Shown here in pieces: positions 26,120 through 35,924 of a stretch of 64,000 nt of DNA (positions are counted from its first letter, which is position 1; the number at the start of each line of letters is the position of its first letter). The stretch covers positions 62,001-126,000 of the forward strand of contig CAWCJS010000008.1 in NCBI GenBank assembly GCA_963795795.1, read 5' to 3'. This DNA is from Palsa-504 sp963795795 (GTDB lineage Bacteria; Actinomycetota; Actinomycetes; Streptosporangiales; Streptosporangiaceae). Below the pieces are notes generated by a model. It was not told where the DNA came from, did not search any database, and saw nothing but the letters and a program-made list of their open reading frames with translations. A program made the position numbers and the translations under genes.

Positions 26120-27157
26120 TCACAGGTGGAAGCTCGTGCCGACGGAGTTCGGGATGAAGGCTTCGGGGAACCGGGCTGACATCGCGTGCTGGGCGCGCCA
26201 GCCGGTGCAGTGCGCCGGGACGAGGATCTCTGGGTGCAGGGCGGCTAGGTCGTCGAGCACCCGCGGAATCAGCGGCTCGAACGCCGGGCCGCCCAGGTGA
26301 AACCCGCCGAGCAGCGCGTACAGCGGCTGGCCGCGGCATAGGCGCTGGGCGTACCTGGCGATGTTGACCACGCCCGCGTGGCCGCACCCGGTGATGACCA
26401 TGAGGCCCCGGTCGCGGAGGTTGATGATCAGCGCCTGGTCGTCGAGGACGAGCGGGTCGGGCTGCCAGCTTCCCTCTAGCCAGGCCTGCTGGGGCGGGAA
26501 CCCGGGCTCGTAACCCGTTGTGCGGGCCACCTCGCCGGTGATCAGCACGGACCGGCCGAACAGGAAGCTGGGCTGCCGGTCCTCGATGACGTCGAAGCCC
26601 GCCTCGGCCAGGGCGCGCGGGCTGGTGGTCGGGATCTCCAGGGGCTCGCGCCCGGGCAGCTGGAGGCGGCGCCGGCGCCAGAAGTGCGGGTGGATCAGCA
26701 CCGGCAGGTTCGAGCGCCCGACGGCGCGGATCAGCCCGTCGATGCCCGTGGTGTGATCGAAATGGCCGTGGCTGCAGACGATGGCCTCGATCGCGGTCGG
26801 GTCGAGCCCGAGGGTGCGCATGTTCCGCGTGACGCCGTCGGGGCTGGTGCCCGCGTCGAACAGGAACCGGTGCTCGTGCCCGGCCTTGATCACCGTGACC
26901 AGGACCGAGAACCCGTGCTCGGCGATGAGCGGGACGGGAGCCTGTCCGTCCTCCATCACCGGGGACGCGGCCCACGGGACGCGGCCGACGCCGAAGCGGC
27001 GCGCGGGCCCCTGGTCGGCCATCAGCGAGTCGGAGACGTTGTCCATCAACGTCGTGACGACTACCGAGTCGACCGGCTCCAGGTCGACCTCGAAGGGCGG
27101 CTCCACGTCGTGCAGGACCGGGGCGGGCGGGGCAGGCGGGTGGTTATCGGTGCACAC
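26120..27157 (-). CDS. MBL-fold metallo-hydrolase
   Basis: A 345-aa metallo-beta-lactamase-fold protein with the metal motif SHGHFDHTTG, a second His in ITGCGHAGVVN, and HxxG-type GGFHLGG. The layout resembles proteins annotated as 7,8-dihydropterin-6-methyl-4-(beta-D-ribofuranosyl)-aminobenzene-phosphate synthase-like. That name should not be read as the reaction here. The start at GTG 27157 is weak, with no clear ribosome site. The end lies 14 bp from the convergent membrane protein gene. Confidence 0.82.
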   Translation of the reverse strand: MCTDNHPPAPPAPVLHDVEPPFEVDLEPVDSVVVTTLMDNVSDSLMADQGPARRFGVGRVPWAASPVMEDGQAPVPLIAEHGFSVLVTVIKAGHEHRFLFDAGTSPDGVTRNMRTLGLDPTAIEAIVCSHGHFDHTTGIDGLIRAVGRSNLPVLIHPHFWRRRRLQLPGREPLEIPTTSPRALAEAGFDVIEDRQPSFLFGRSVLITGEVARTTGYEPGFPPQQAWLEGSWQPDPLVLDDQALIINLRDRGLMVITGCGHAGVVNIARYAQRLCRGQPLYALLGGFHLGGPAFEPLIPRVLDDLAALHPEILVPAHCTGWRAQHAMSARFPEAFIPNSVGTSFHL

Positions 27158-27208
27158 GGGCCCATGGTAGGGAAACCGCCGGCGACCCCGGTACGGGCGG
27201 GGAGGGGA

Positions 27209-27236
27209 ACCATCGCTCGTTCGGGATAAAGGAACT
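27209..27236 (+). repeat. Dispersed intergenic repeat, copy 1
   Basis: ACCATCGCTCGTTCGGGATA and the following AAGGAACT recur at 61104-61132 with few changes, and the flanks (CCGGTACGGGCGGGG) are also similar. A shorter match, CGTTCGGGATAAAGG, lies at 3094-3108. All three are outside confident genes. Confidence 0.55.
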
Positions 27237-30102
27237 ACGAGGCGGCGGGCGGCTGGGCGCGGCCGTTCCGTGAGGTGCGGCGCGCGCCGGGCGCGGGGTT
27301 GGGGTTGGCTGGTGGGGCGGATGGCGGCGGGGCGGGGTCCAGGGGTTCGGCGGGCTGGGGCAGCCGGGCGGTCGCCGCGATCTCCAGGGCCTTGTCGACG
27401 TAGACGCGGTAGCCGAGGTCCGGGCGGTAGCCGTGCACCTCGGGGGTGTCCAGGCTCCGCATGAACTCCAGGATCTGCGGGCTGAACACCTGGCCGGGGA
27501 CGAGCACGGGGAAGCCCGGCGGGTAGGGGGTGACGTACGTGGTGGAGACGACCTGCTCGCCGTTCTCCACACGCTGCTCGACCTCGTCGGGCTTGAGGTA
27601 CTCGCAGTAGCTGTCGTTGTAGGACAGGTAGAAGGCGCGGCGCACGTCGCCGTCGGGGGTGATCTGGCCGGTGCTGTCCTGGAAGGCGGGATGGAAGCCG
27701 CTGAAGTCGGGCAGCGGCGCCGACGGGGAGGTCAGGCGGAGGACGGCGCGCTCGTGGGCGGCGCGTTCGGCCGGGCTCATGTCGGCCAGGCTGGCGTCCA
27801 GCTCGCGGGCGATGGTCACGAGGACCTCGATCAGGTACGCCACCGAGCTCCTGGTCGTGCCGATGGTGGTCATGAACAGGACGGTGTTCCGTGAGGTCTT
27901 GTTGATCTGGACGCCGTACCGGTCCATGAGCTGGCTGCGCTTGAACGTGTCGCCCTCGATGCCGGTATTGCCGATGTAGATGGTGATCCGGGACGGGTCG
28001 AGGACGAACTCATCGGTCTCCCAGGCCTTGATCATGTTCGGCAGGCCGGACCGGAGCGGCTGGTCGATGCCCGAGTCGCGGAACTCGGTCGGGATCAGGT
28101 CCGCGGTGGTCAGGCAGTGCATGTACTTGGACAGCAGCGGGTGGTGGTCCACCGCGTCGCGCAGGCGCATGGCGTTCTCGATCTGCTTTTGCACCAGCTC
28201 GAAGCCCTCCAGCGCCGCCTGCCGGCGCCCGAGGTCCAGGGAGGCGAGGATCTGGTAGTTCGGGGATGTGGACGTGTGCGTCATGTACGCCTCGTGGAAG
28301 GTCTCCTCGACCTTCTGGCTGAAGTCCTGGTCCCAGACGTGGATCATCGAGCCCTGACGCAGCGACGTCAGCGTCTTGTGGGTGGACTGGGTGGAGTAGA
28401 CCCGGACCCGGGCGCGGGCCGGATCGGGGAGGAGCCTGCGCTCGAGGAGCAGGTCGTCGGGCGCGGCGTCGATGGCGCCGATCTGCTCGGCGAACTCGTT
28501 ATAGGCGTTCTTGTAGTCGGGCTGGCGGAGGAGTTCGGCCAGCGTGCGGGCGGCGCGCATCGCGGTGCGCGGGCGGTAGACCGGGTGGAACCTGGCGAAG
28601 GCGAACCAGGCCTCGTCCCACAGGAAGACCAGGTCGGGCTTGATGGCCAGGCATTCCTGCATCACCCGCTGGACGTCGTAGACGACCCCGTCGAACGTGC
28701 AGTTGGTCAGCAGCAGCATCTTGACCCGGTCGAGCTTGCCCGCTCCTCTCAGGGCCAGCAGCTGGTTCTTTATCTCGCGGACCGGGACAGCGCCGTACAT
28801 CGAGTACTGGTTGAGGCGGTAGGCGTCCAGGTAGGTGACCATCGCGCCGGCCAGCATCAGCCCGTAGTGGTGGGACTGGTGGCAGTTCCGGTCGACGAGG
28901 ACGATGTCGCCCGGCTGGACCAAGGCCTGCACGACGACCTTGTTCGCGGTCGAGGTGCCGTTAGTGACGAAGTAGGTCTGGCGCGAGCCGAAGGTCTTGG
29001 AGGCCAGCTGCTGGGCCTCGCGCAGCGGCCCGGTCGGCTCGAGGAGCGAGTCGAGCCCGCCGCAGGTCGCCGACGTCTCGGCCAAAAAGATCTCAAGACC
29101 GTAGAAGTCGACCATGTCCCTGATCCAGTGCGAGTTGACGATCGACTTGCCGTGACTGATCGGGAGCGCGTGGAAGACCCCGGTCGGGCGGTGGCTGTAG
29201 CTGCGCAGCGCGCTGAAGAACGGCGCGCGGTACCGCGCCGCCACGCCGTCCAGGATGGACAGGTGCAGTTCCAGCGAGCCCTCCCTGGTGTGGAAGATGC
29301 GCCGGAAGTGGTGGCTGAGCTTGCCCGCGAGGTCCTCGACCGAGATCTCCGTCATCAGGTACAGGTCGAGTTCCGGCCTGATCCTGGCCAGCGACCGGGC
29401 CAGGACCTGGGCCCGCTCGTCGAGCGAGTGCTCCGCCTCATCTTCTGAGGCGTACAGGCTGACGAACTGGCCAAGCGAGGACAGGTCGTGCCGGGACCGG
29501 TGGGCGAAGCGGCGGCGGACGACGCACGCCTGCAGCCTGAAGTTCAGCCGCGCCGCCATGATCGCCTCTTCGAAGCTGGACGCCACGACGATCTCGTAGA
29601 AGAACTGGTCGTCCGGGCGGCGCCACCGCCGGAGCTCCTCGCGCAGCGCGCGCTCCTGGTCATCGGTCATGTCCTCGACGATGAGGACCTCGAAGTAGGG
29701 GCGTTCGGATTTGGACTGCTCCGCCGGCGTGCGGGCGTCGCGCTCGTATACGTCGTCGTCGGCGGCCAGGTCCCAGGCCAGGCTGCTGCGGTAGTTGTCG
29801 GTGGCCAGGACCCGGTTGATCCCGGATACGACCGCGGCCAGGCGGTCGTACTTGCTCTGGACGAACAGCCGCCGGAGCCTGGTGAACGTCTGGGTGCCCG
29901 GGAAGGCCCAGAATCGCTCGATGGGCCCGAGGACGTCGGCCAGCTCGGTGACCGTGTTGACCAGGGGCTCGAGGGGACGCTGCTGGGCGCAGGCCAGCGC
30001 CAGCTGGGCGGTGGCCTCCTCCAGGCTTGACCAGGTGTCCGTCCTGAGCTGCCACAGGCTGTTGTAGGCCAACGTGTTCCCGCCCACTGGCACGGTAACC
30101 AC
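27235..30102 (-). CDS. Orn/Lys/Arg decarboxylase-family PLP enzyme
   Basis: A large fold-type I decarboxylase of 955 aa. The N-terminal 280 residues form a wing/receiver-like part (VLIVEDMTDDQERALREEL). The PLP domain holds FVTNGTSTANKVVVQALVQP, VDRNCHQSHHYG, the cofactor Asp in FLWDEAWFAF and the Schiff-base Lys576 in STQSTHKTLTSLRQG. A C-terminal domain follows, then a Pro-rich tail. Typical family members are 700-780 aa, so this is longer at both ends. Known members make cadaverine, putrescine or agmatine; the substrate is not determinable here. It stands alone, divergent from the WD40 kinase. Confidence 0.85.
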   Translation of the reverse strand: MVTVPVGGNTLAYNSLWQLRTDTWSSLEEATAQLALACAQQRPLEPLVNTVTELADVLGPIERFWAFPGTQTFTRLRRLFVQSKYDRLAAVVSGINRVLATDNYRSSLAWDLAADDDVYERDARTPAEQSKSERPYFEVLIVEDMTDDQERALREELRRWRRPDDQFFYEIVVASSFEEAIMAARLNFRLQACVVRRRFAHRSRHDLSSLGQFVSLYASEDEAEHSLDERAQVLARSLARIRPELDLYLMTEISVEDLAGKLSHHFRRIFHTREGSLELHLSILDGVAARYRAPFFSALRSYSHRPTGVFHALPISHGKSIVNSHWIRDMVDFYGLEIFLAETSATCGGLDSLLEPTGPLREAQQLASKTFGSRQTYFVTNGTSTANKVVVQALVQPGDIVLVDRNCHQSHHYGLMLAGAMVTYLDAYRLNQYSMYGAVPVREIKNQLLALRGAGKLDRVKMLLLTNCTFDGVVYDVQRVMQECLAIKPDLVFLWDEAWFAFARFHPVYRPRTAMRAARTLAELLRQPDYKNAYNEFAEQIGAIDAAPDDLLLERRLLPDPARARVRVYSTQSTHKTLTSLRQGSMIHVWDQDFSQKVEETFHEAYMTHTSTSPNYQILASLDLGRRQAALEGFELVQKQIENAMRLRDAVDHHPLLSKYMHCLTTADLIPTEFRDSGIDQPLRSGLPNMIKAWETDEFVLDPSRITIYIGNTGIEGDTFKRSQLMDRYGVQINKTSRNTVLFMTTIGTTRSSVAYLIEVLVTIARELDASLADMSPAERAAHERAVLRLTSPSAPLPDFSGFHPAFQDSTGQITPDGDVRRAFYLSYNDSYCEYLKPDEVEQRVENGEQVVSTTYVTPYPPGFPVLVPGQVFSPQILEFMRSLDTPEVHGYRPDLGYRVYVDKALEIAATARLPQPAEPLDPAPPPSAPPANPNPAPGARRTSRNGRAQPPAAS

Positions 30103-30298
30103 CTCCGCGTCTCGTCCCTGGTACCAAGGTCACCATGTACCTGCCGTGCGCTGGTGGCAAGAGGGCGTTCGATAAGTTCCGCGGCCGACCGGTTACCTGA
30201 GCGGGCGGCAGCGATGTATTGCTGTATATGCTCTCGCGGTAGCGGTGTGGCTTGCGTGGCCTGCCCCGGGTCGCGGTTGGGAGGGGGCTGTTCGGCGG
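30103..30298. promoter_or_regulatory. Divergent region between decarboxylase and WD40 kinase
   Basis: A 196-bp spacer between diverging genes must drive both. It includes GTTCGATAAGTTC and an AT-richer GATGTATTGCTGTATATG near 30213-30230. No exact promoter hexamers are assigned. Confidence 0.35.
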
Positions 30299-32068
30299 AT
30301 GGACGCTCTTCAGCCCGGTGATCCGGCCATTGTGGGTCGCTACCGGCTGCTGGGCCGGCTCGGTGCCGGCGGGATGGGGCAGGTGTTCCTGGCCGAGACG
30401 CCGGGTGGCCGGAAGGTCGCGGTCAAGCTGATACATCCCAGCCAGACCCGCAACCCCAAGTTCAGGGAGCGGTTCGCCCGGGAGGTCGAGGCGGCCAGGC
30501 GGGTCGGCGGGTTCCATACGGCCCAGGTCGTCGACGCTGACCCGCAGGCTGATCCGCCGTGGATGGTCACCGCCTACATCGACGGCCCTTCGCTGGAGTA
30601 TGCCGTCAATGCGGGCGGGCCGTTGCCGCCAGACCGGGTCCGGGCGCTGGGGGCCGGGCTGGCCGAGGGGCTGGCCGCGATCCATGCGTGCGGCCTGGTG
30701 CACCGGGACCTCAAGCCGGGCAACGTGATCCTGGCCGCGGACGGGCCCCGGATCATCGACTTCGGCATTGCCCGCACGGCCGGCCAGGCCGGGCTGACCG
30801 CGACCGGCGCGCTGGTCGGCACGCTGGCGTTCATGTCCCCCGAGCAGCTTGGTAGCCATCCGGCCGGCCCGGCCAGTGACGTGTTCTCCCTGGGCTGCGT
30901 GCTGGCGTTCGCCGCCACGGGCCGACCGCCGTTCGGCGGCGACCTGGCCGCCGCGATCATTCACCACATCCTCACCCAGCCGCCCGACCTGGCCGGGCTG
31001 GCTGATGAGCAACTTCGCCAGCTGATCGTCGGCTGCCTGGCCAAGACCCCTGAGGACCGGCCCGCGCTCCCGGCCATCATGGCCGCCCTCCGCGCCGGCC
31101 CGGCGCCCCTAAAGCGTCTCCTGCCGGCGCGACCGGTGGTCTCCCAGACCCTGACCCTCTCCGCTCCGATTTCCCTGGGGGCGGTGGCGTTCAGCCCCGA
31201 CGGGCGCCTGCTGGCCGCCGCCGGCGACCATCAGCCTGGAAAGAAGAGCCGGAAAGACAGCAGGAACTGGAAGGTCTGGCTGTGGGATACCGGCAGCGGC
31301 CAGATCCGACTTACCCTGGCCGGCCTGCGGGCCGTGGCGTTCAGCCCCGACGGGCGGCTGCTCGCCAGCGGCAGCGAATCTGCGCAGGTGCAACTCTGGG
31401 ACCTGGCCAACGGAAACCATCTGCGCACCATGCGCTGCACGTACGCCAGCCCGGTCGTCGGGGTGGCGTTCAGCCCGGACGGGCGGCTGCTCGCCGGCGG
31501 CACCCACCAAGGGGTATGGGTGTGGGACAGCAGCGACCGCCACCGCACGCTGACCGGCCGCGGCGGGGAATTCTTCTGGGGCGTGGCGTTCAGCCCGGAC
31601 GGGAAGCTGCTCGCCAGTTCCAGCAGCGATGGCACGGTGTGGCTGTGGGACCCGGCCAGCGGAGCCGTGGTGTCCACGCTGACCGGCCACGAGGGCGACG
31701 GCCACCGGAGCGACGTGTACGGGGTGGCGTTCAGCCCGGACGGGCGGCTGCTCGCCAGCGCCGGCACCGATAAGACGGTGAAGCTATGGAATCCAGCCAC
31801 CGGAGCCCTGGTGTCCACGCTGACCGGCCACACCGGAGTCGTCTCCTCGGTGGCGTTCAGCCCCGACGGGCGGCTGCTGGCCAGCGCCGGCAGCACCGAT
31901 ACGACGGTGAAGCTGTGGGATCCGGCCAGCGGAGCCGCAGTGTCCACGCTGACCGGCCACACCGGAGTCGTCTCCTCGGTGGCGTTCAGCCCCGACGGGC
32001 GGCTGCTGGCCAGTGCCAGCGGCGATAAGACCGTGCGGTTTTGGCTCCTAACGGAGGCCGACAGGTAG
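30299..32068 (+). CDS. Ser/Thr kinase with seven-blade WD40 C-terminus
   Basis: A 589-aa protein. Residues 15-270 form the kinase: glycine loop GRLGAGGMGQVF, Lys43, HRD at 135-137 with LKPGN, DFG at 154 and SPEQL. From about 285 to the end there are seven WD40 repeats, each marked by AFSPDGRLLA, enough for a full propeller. There is no TM segment, so it is soluble. The propeller would present a platform for protein partners. The last repeats are nearly identical over 129 bp. It is convergent with the FN3 membrane protein gene, 39 bp away, at the edge of the kinase/VWA/protease island. Confidence 0.88.
   Translation: MDALQPGDPAIVGRYRLLGRLGAGGMGQVFLAETPGGRKVAVKLIHPSQTRNPKFRERFAREVEAARRVGGFHTAQVVDADPQADPPWMVTAYIDGPSLEYAVNAGGPLPPDRVRALGAGLAEGLAAIHACGLVHRDLKPGNVILAADGPRIIDFGIARTAGQAGLTATGALVGTLAFMSPEQLGSHPAGPASDVFSLGCVLAFAATGRPPFGGDLAAAIIHHILTQPPDLAGLADEQLRQLIVGCLAKTPEDRPALPAIMAALRAGPAPLKRLLPARPVVSQTLTLSAPISLGAVAFSPDGRLLAAAGDHQPGKKSRKDSRNWKVWLWDTGSGQIRLTLAGLRAVAFSPDGRLLASGSESAQVQLWDLANGNHLRTMRCTYASPVVGVAFSPDGRLLAGGTHQGVWVWDSSDRHRTLTGRGGEFFWGVAFSPDGKLLASSSSDGTVWLWDPASGAVVSTLTGHEGDGHRSDVYGVAFSPDGRLLASAGTDKTVKLWNPATGALVSTLTGHTGVVSSVAFSPDGRLLASAGSTDTTVKLWDPASGAAVSTLTGHTGVVSSVAFSPDGRLLASASGDKTVRFWLLTEADR
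31811..32028 (+). repeat. 129-bp near-identical tandem repeat within WD40 region
   Basis: The block starting GTGTCCACGCTGACCGGCCA at 31811 recurs at 31940, 129 bp (43 codons) later, with almost no change. This indicates recent duplication or gene conversion of WD40 blades. Confidence 0.8.
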
Positions 32069-32107
32069 CGGGCGCGATGACCGGCGGTGTTAGGGGTTAG
32101 GTTCCGG

Positions 32108-33801
32108 TTAGGTTCCGGTAAGAGTGAATGTCCAGGACTGCGATGAGCAGAATTCGCTACCTGACGTCGTGTACGGAGAACTGAGCTCCATCGTGCCGCC
32201 CCAGGAGTTCCATGCTCCGTTGTCTACGCCGCCGCTGCTCGCCGAAATGCGCACGGTCACGGTGTTCTTGACGTTGGCCGACCCGCACGTGGTGATGGGG
32301 GCCGTGGTGGAGCCCACGTACGCATTGCCGGTGCTGGTCAATTTCACCGTGAATGGAGCCGCCTTAAAACCGGGCGGCCCGAAGTCCCCATCGGTCGTCA
32401 GCGTGCACCGGTTGGCGATGCAGCTGGGGTTAAAGGTCCACGAGTCGGTCCACGTCTCGCCCACTTTCAGGCTGGCTCCGCTGCCCGGGGTGCTCACGGT
32501 CTTGTACCGCAAGGACACGCTCCCCTGGAGGGGGGCAGACAGCGTCGTCACCGCGAGGACGGGTGAGCGGCGGGACTGGTGGTCTCCCCATATCGCCGCC
32601 ACCTGGTACTGGTAGGCGTGGCGAGCGCAAGGTCCGTGACGCCGTACGACGTGGTGGCGCCAGTAACGGTGACGACCTGCGCGCCGTTAACGAAGACCGC
32701 GTACCCGGACGGGGCCGGGCTGTTCGGAGGAGGTGACCAGGTGAACTCTTCGGTGGTCCAGGTGACCTGACCGGCGGCCAGCCCAACCGGGCTGGGAGTA
32801 ATGGTCCTCACCACGAGGGCGCGCGAGGGCTGGGAACGCTGCGTTCCCGATAGCGCGATGACCCAGTAGCGATGGGCGGTGCCCGGGGCTAGGCCGCTGT
32901 CCAGATAGGAGGTCTGGCTGGCGGGCACCGAGCCCACTTGGGTGCCGTCCCGCAGGACCAGGTAATGATCGATCGCGGCCCCGCCTCTGGACGGGGACCA
33001 AGAGACCAGCACTGATGTCGCGGTCGGTGACCGGCCCACGATCGCTGCGGGTGCCACAGGCGCCTTGTGCCACGGCGCCCAGACGAGAAGCCCGGCGATC
33101 AAGCCAAGCACCGCCACGCCCGCCAGCGCGAAGACGGGCCAGCGGTGCTTCGTCCGCGTCCGGGCCGGGGAAGTGGGAGGCGGCTGCATCCAGGGGGATG
33201 GTGGTCCCGGTAGGGGTACTTGAGGTACTTGAGGTACTTGAGCGGGGGGAGCCTGGCCCGCTACGGGTCCCTGAGACGTCGGGGTATAGCCGCCAATTCC
33301 GGCTGGTGGCGGAGGCGGGCCGTACCCGCCAGCTGCTGCAGGAGCGTGGGGTGGGACATAACCTTGGTAGAAACCGGGGCCAACGGTGGCGGGCGCAGGT
33401 GGGGGTGCCGGTGCCGGTGCGGGTGGCGGTGGGGGTGGCGTTGGCGAGAGCGGAGCGTCCTCCCGAACGTGATAGCCCAGAGCCCGGGCGTACTCGGTGG
33501 TCACCCAGGTGCTTGACGCCACGTCGATCGACATGCGGTCGCTGAACGAACGGGAAACCATCTGGATGGCGATCTCCGGGTCGAGGTGCTGACCCTGGAC
33601 GTGCTGGGTTAGCTCGCCGGCCACATCAGCCTCGGCCGCCGTGACGAGCAGGTGGCGCTCCCGTGGCAGATCAGGAAGCTGATCGGACATGCGGCTGCGG
33701 ATCATCCGCGCGTTACTGAGAATGGGCGGGCCGAAATCGGCGACGGCAGAGTTCAGCGCTTCACGGGCCTCGCCTTGCGCGTCCAGCTGCGGTTCCGTCA
33801 T
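32108..33801 (-). pseudogene. Shared N-terminal domain + TM + FN3 protein, frameshifted near the C-terminus
   Basis: ATG 33801 has GGAGG 9 nt upstream. Residues 1-112 are a helical domain shared with the gene at 35925-37292 (80 of 112 identical by hand count). A Pro/Ala/Gln-rich stretch, a TM helix (FALAGVAVLGLIAGLLVWAP) and fibronectin type III-like repeats (SVLVSWSPSRGGAAIDHYLV) follow. The frame is lost near 32615; the next frame continues as YQYQVAAIWGDHQSRRSPVL into a C-terminal beta domain with four Cys (NPSCIANRC, PITTCG, EFCSSQ) to 32108. One added base restores about 565 aa. It follows the divergent kinase by 44 bp and probably belongs to the same operon. Confidence 0.8.
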
Positions 33802-33845
33802 GGTCTCGTCCCTCCACGAGGTGAACCTGGATTTGAGGGCGCCGG

Positions 33846-35156
33846 TTAGCGGATCCGTCCCCGCACGGTGCCGAAGTCGATCTGCATGGGCCTTACGCCA
33901 AGGCGCTGGCTGGGAGCCACCCGCTTCGGCTCCTCGCCATCGGCAAAAACCGTCCACATCTGGTCGGTGAGGTTCCGCATTACCACGTGGCCTGGCCGTC
34001 CGGGATAGGGCTCAACGGTCGCGCAGGCCGTACGGTACTGATGATCCCGGTAGAGGTGATGGCTGCTCACGGTGGCACCCTCCGACAGGACGAGGGTGCC
34101 GCCGGGGGCCGCGAGCGTCGACGGGGCGGCCAGCGTCCCGTGGCAATGCCAGCACTGCTGTCCCGTCGCCTCCAGGTCGCAGAAGACCGGCGCATCACAG
34201 CCCGCACAGGCCGACACGCTGTCGTGCAGGCCGAGCAGCGCACGCCGCCACGTTCCCTCAAGGACCCTGCCGTTCAGGGACGCATCGTGCAGGCCCTTAG
34301 TGAAGGCCTGGATGAACACTCTGCGCAACTGCTGTGGGTAGATGGGCCACCACGCCGCCGCGCTTTCCCCCGGCATGGGCCCATTCGAACGGTCGTCCGG
34401 GTCGAAGATGAACAGCGGATGCACGCCGAAATTCTGGACCATCAGCTCCGTTTCCGATATATGGCGGCCGTGTTCCCAGGTGTAGGAGGCGTCGGCCCGC
34501 ACGCCAAGCAGCGGATGGCCGTGCATCAGCAGATAGAAGAGCATGACGGCCAGGGAGTGCAGATCGGTGACCGTCGAGGGCATCGTCTCATTGCGGAGGA
34601 TCTCCGGCGCCATGAACGGCCCCGTCCCCTTGACCAGCGTGGGCTCTGAGTCGATACCGACGTTGTCGACGTCGATGATCGCCACCTCGCACGCGTCCAG
34701 GTCGGCCCGCAGGTTACCGAAGCTGATGTCGCGGTAGCACAACCCAGACGAATGCAGCGCGGCGAACGCGTCGACCAGCTCGCGGCCGACCATAGCCATC
34801 GTGCGGAACGACGGTCTGGCCTCCATGTTCAAGACGGGCGCCAGCGAGGTGAAACGCGGTTCAAGCAACGGCATGAGGTAACCGAACCCCGGCGTGAGAT
34901 CCGAGCTGACCAGGTCGATCGGCCAGATGAACGCCCGGTGTGGCGGTCTGCCCACCCGGACGAGCCCGGCGATCGACTTGCGCATCTCCTCGCTACCCGG
35001 GCCCGGCCTGATCCACTTCACGGCGAACCGCGCGTCGCCGAGCCGGGCTTGGTGGACAACTCCCTGGCCACCTTCACCGAGCCGGTTCTCCACCGCGACT
35101 ATGGCGCCGCCCCGTTCCATGCGGAGCGTCTGCCCCGGCTGAATCAGCCCGTCCAT
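33846..35156 (-). CDS. Divergent protein kinase with Cys-ribbon tail (YegI/TerY-P-like)
   Basis: A 436-aa protein with kinase fold: loop LGEGGQGVV and Lys47. The catalytic loop is YRD (141-143) followed by ISFGNL, in place of HRD. The metal motif is DVD (162-164) in place of DFG, and there is an APE. The catalytic Asp and Asn remain, so activity is possible. After the kinase comes a Cys cluster, SACAGCDAPVFC with CWHCHG, able to bind zinc, and a small beta-rich tail. This arrangement resembles kinases paired with VWA and PP2C genes (E. coli YegI-YegL, TerY-P triads). Its start overlaps the VWA stop by one base (TGATG), so translation is coupled. No PP2C gene is present here. Confidence 0.82.
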   Translation of the reverse strand: MDGLIQPGQTLRMERGGAIVAVENRLGEGGQGVVHQARLGDARFAVKWIRPGPGSEEMRKSIAGLVRVGRPPHRAFIWPIDLVSSDLTPGFGYLMPLLEPRFTSLAPVLNMEARPSFRTMAMVGRELVDAFAALHSSGLCYRDISFGNLRADLDACEVAIIDVDNVGIDSEPTLVKGTGPFMAPEILRNETMPSTVTDLHSLAVMLFYLLMHGHPLLGVRADASYTWEHGRHISETELMVQNFGVHPLFIFDPDDRSNGPMPGESAAAWWPIYPQQLRRVFIQAFTKGLHDASLNGRVLEGTWRRALLGLHDSVSACAGCDAPVFCDLEATGQQCWHCHGTLAAPSTLAAPGGTLVLSEGATVSSHHLYRDHQYRTACATVEPYPGRPGHVVMRNLTDQMWTVFADGEEPKRVAPSQRLGVRPMQIDFGTVRGRIR

Positions 35157-35878
35157 CAGATGATCGTGTCCTGATTGAATATCCCGGACGGCGCTCCCTC
35201 GGGGCCGCCGAACAACCTGCGTGCCACCGCGGTACGGTCGGCGCCGACCTCGGACATCCTCGATACGGCCAGGGACGCGGCGACGAGCCGGTCGGCGATG
35301 TCTTCGGTAGCGTTGGCCACCAGCACCGGGACGCTGGGATCCCCGATGAACTGGGTTAGTGCCTCCGACTGGGCATCTCGGCCGATCGCAATGGACAGCC
35401 GCAACGCGGCCCGGCCTGCGGGCTGGGCCATCAAGGTGCCGAGGCCCGCCTCGAACCTACCGGGCAGGTCGGTAGACAGGCCGTCGGTGATCAGCAGGAG
35501 CGCCGGCCGCAGCGCCCGGCGCTCGATCCGGCCGGGCGCCAGCGCCTCGGCGGCCATCGCGAACGCGGGGCCCATGTTGGTCAGCCCCTTGGGCACCACC
35601 TGCAGCGGCTTCCAGCGGAGGTCGGCGACCGGTACGGGATCCGCGATATGCCAGCGCGGCTCGGTGGCGAAAGCCACCGCCCGGACGAAAATCTGGGCCT
35701 GGGCCTGGTCGCGTTCCCAGGCGGCCAGGTGCGGCATCATGTCCGCGATCGCGTAGTTCAGCGCCTGGATCTTCTCCCCCTTCATCCCGCCCGAGCAGTC
35801 CGCCAGGATGATGAAGTGCAGCGGCCGCCTCGAGACACCGCCCCCGGGCATGCGGACCGTCGGCGTCGGCGCGACCAT
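35156..35878 (-). CDS. VWA-domain protein (TerY/YegL-like)
   Basis: A 240-aa single von Willebrand A domain. ATG 35878 follows AGGGAGG by 7 nt. The metal site reads DCSGGM (Asp27, Ser29); the second Ser of the usual DxSxS is Gly. The distal Thr (GLTNMGPAF) and Asp (LLITDGLS) are kept. Such VWA proteins act as partner-binding modules beside kinases in TerY-P-like loci. It lies between the 35925 membrane protein and the divergent kinase on one strand. It has no signal peptide, so it is cytoplasmic. Confidence 0.85.
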   Translation of the reverse strand: MVAPTPTVRMPGGGVSRRPLHFIILADCSGGMKGEKIQALNYAIADMMPHLAAWERDQAQAQIFVRAVAFATEPRWHIADPVPVADLRWKPLQVVPKGLTNMGPAFAMAAEALAPGRIERRALRPALLLITDGLSTDLPGRFEAGLGTLMAQPAGRAALRLSIAIGRDAQSEALTQFIGDPSVPVLVANATEDIADRLVAASLAVSRMSEVGADRTAVARRLFGGPEGAPSGIFNQDTII

Positions 35879-35924
35879 CAGCGACCCTCCCTCCTCGGCC
35901 AGCAGCATCTTCCTGCCCTCATCA

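Noticed and set aside
29660..31012. 450-codon minus-strand frame across the decarboxylase/kinase divergent region
   Set aside because: It is antisense to the WD40 kinase and shifted against the decarboxylase; it has no motifs.
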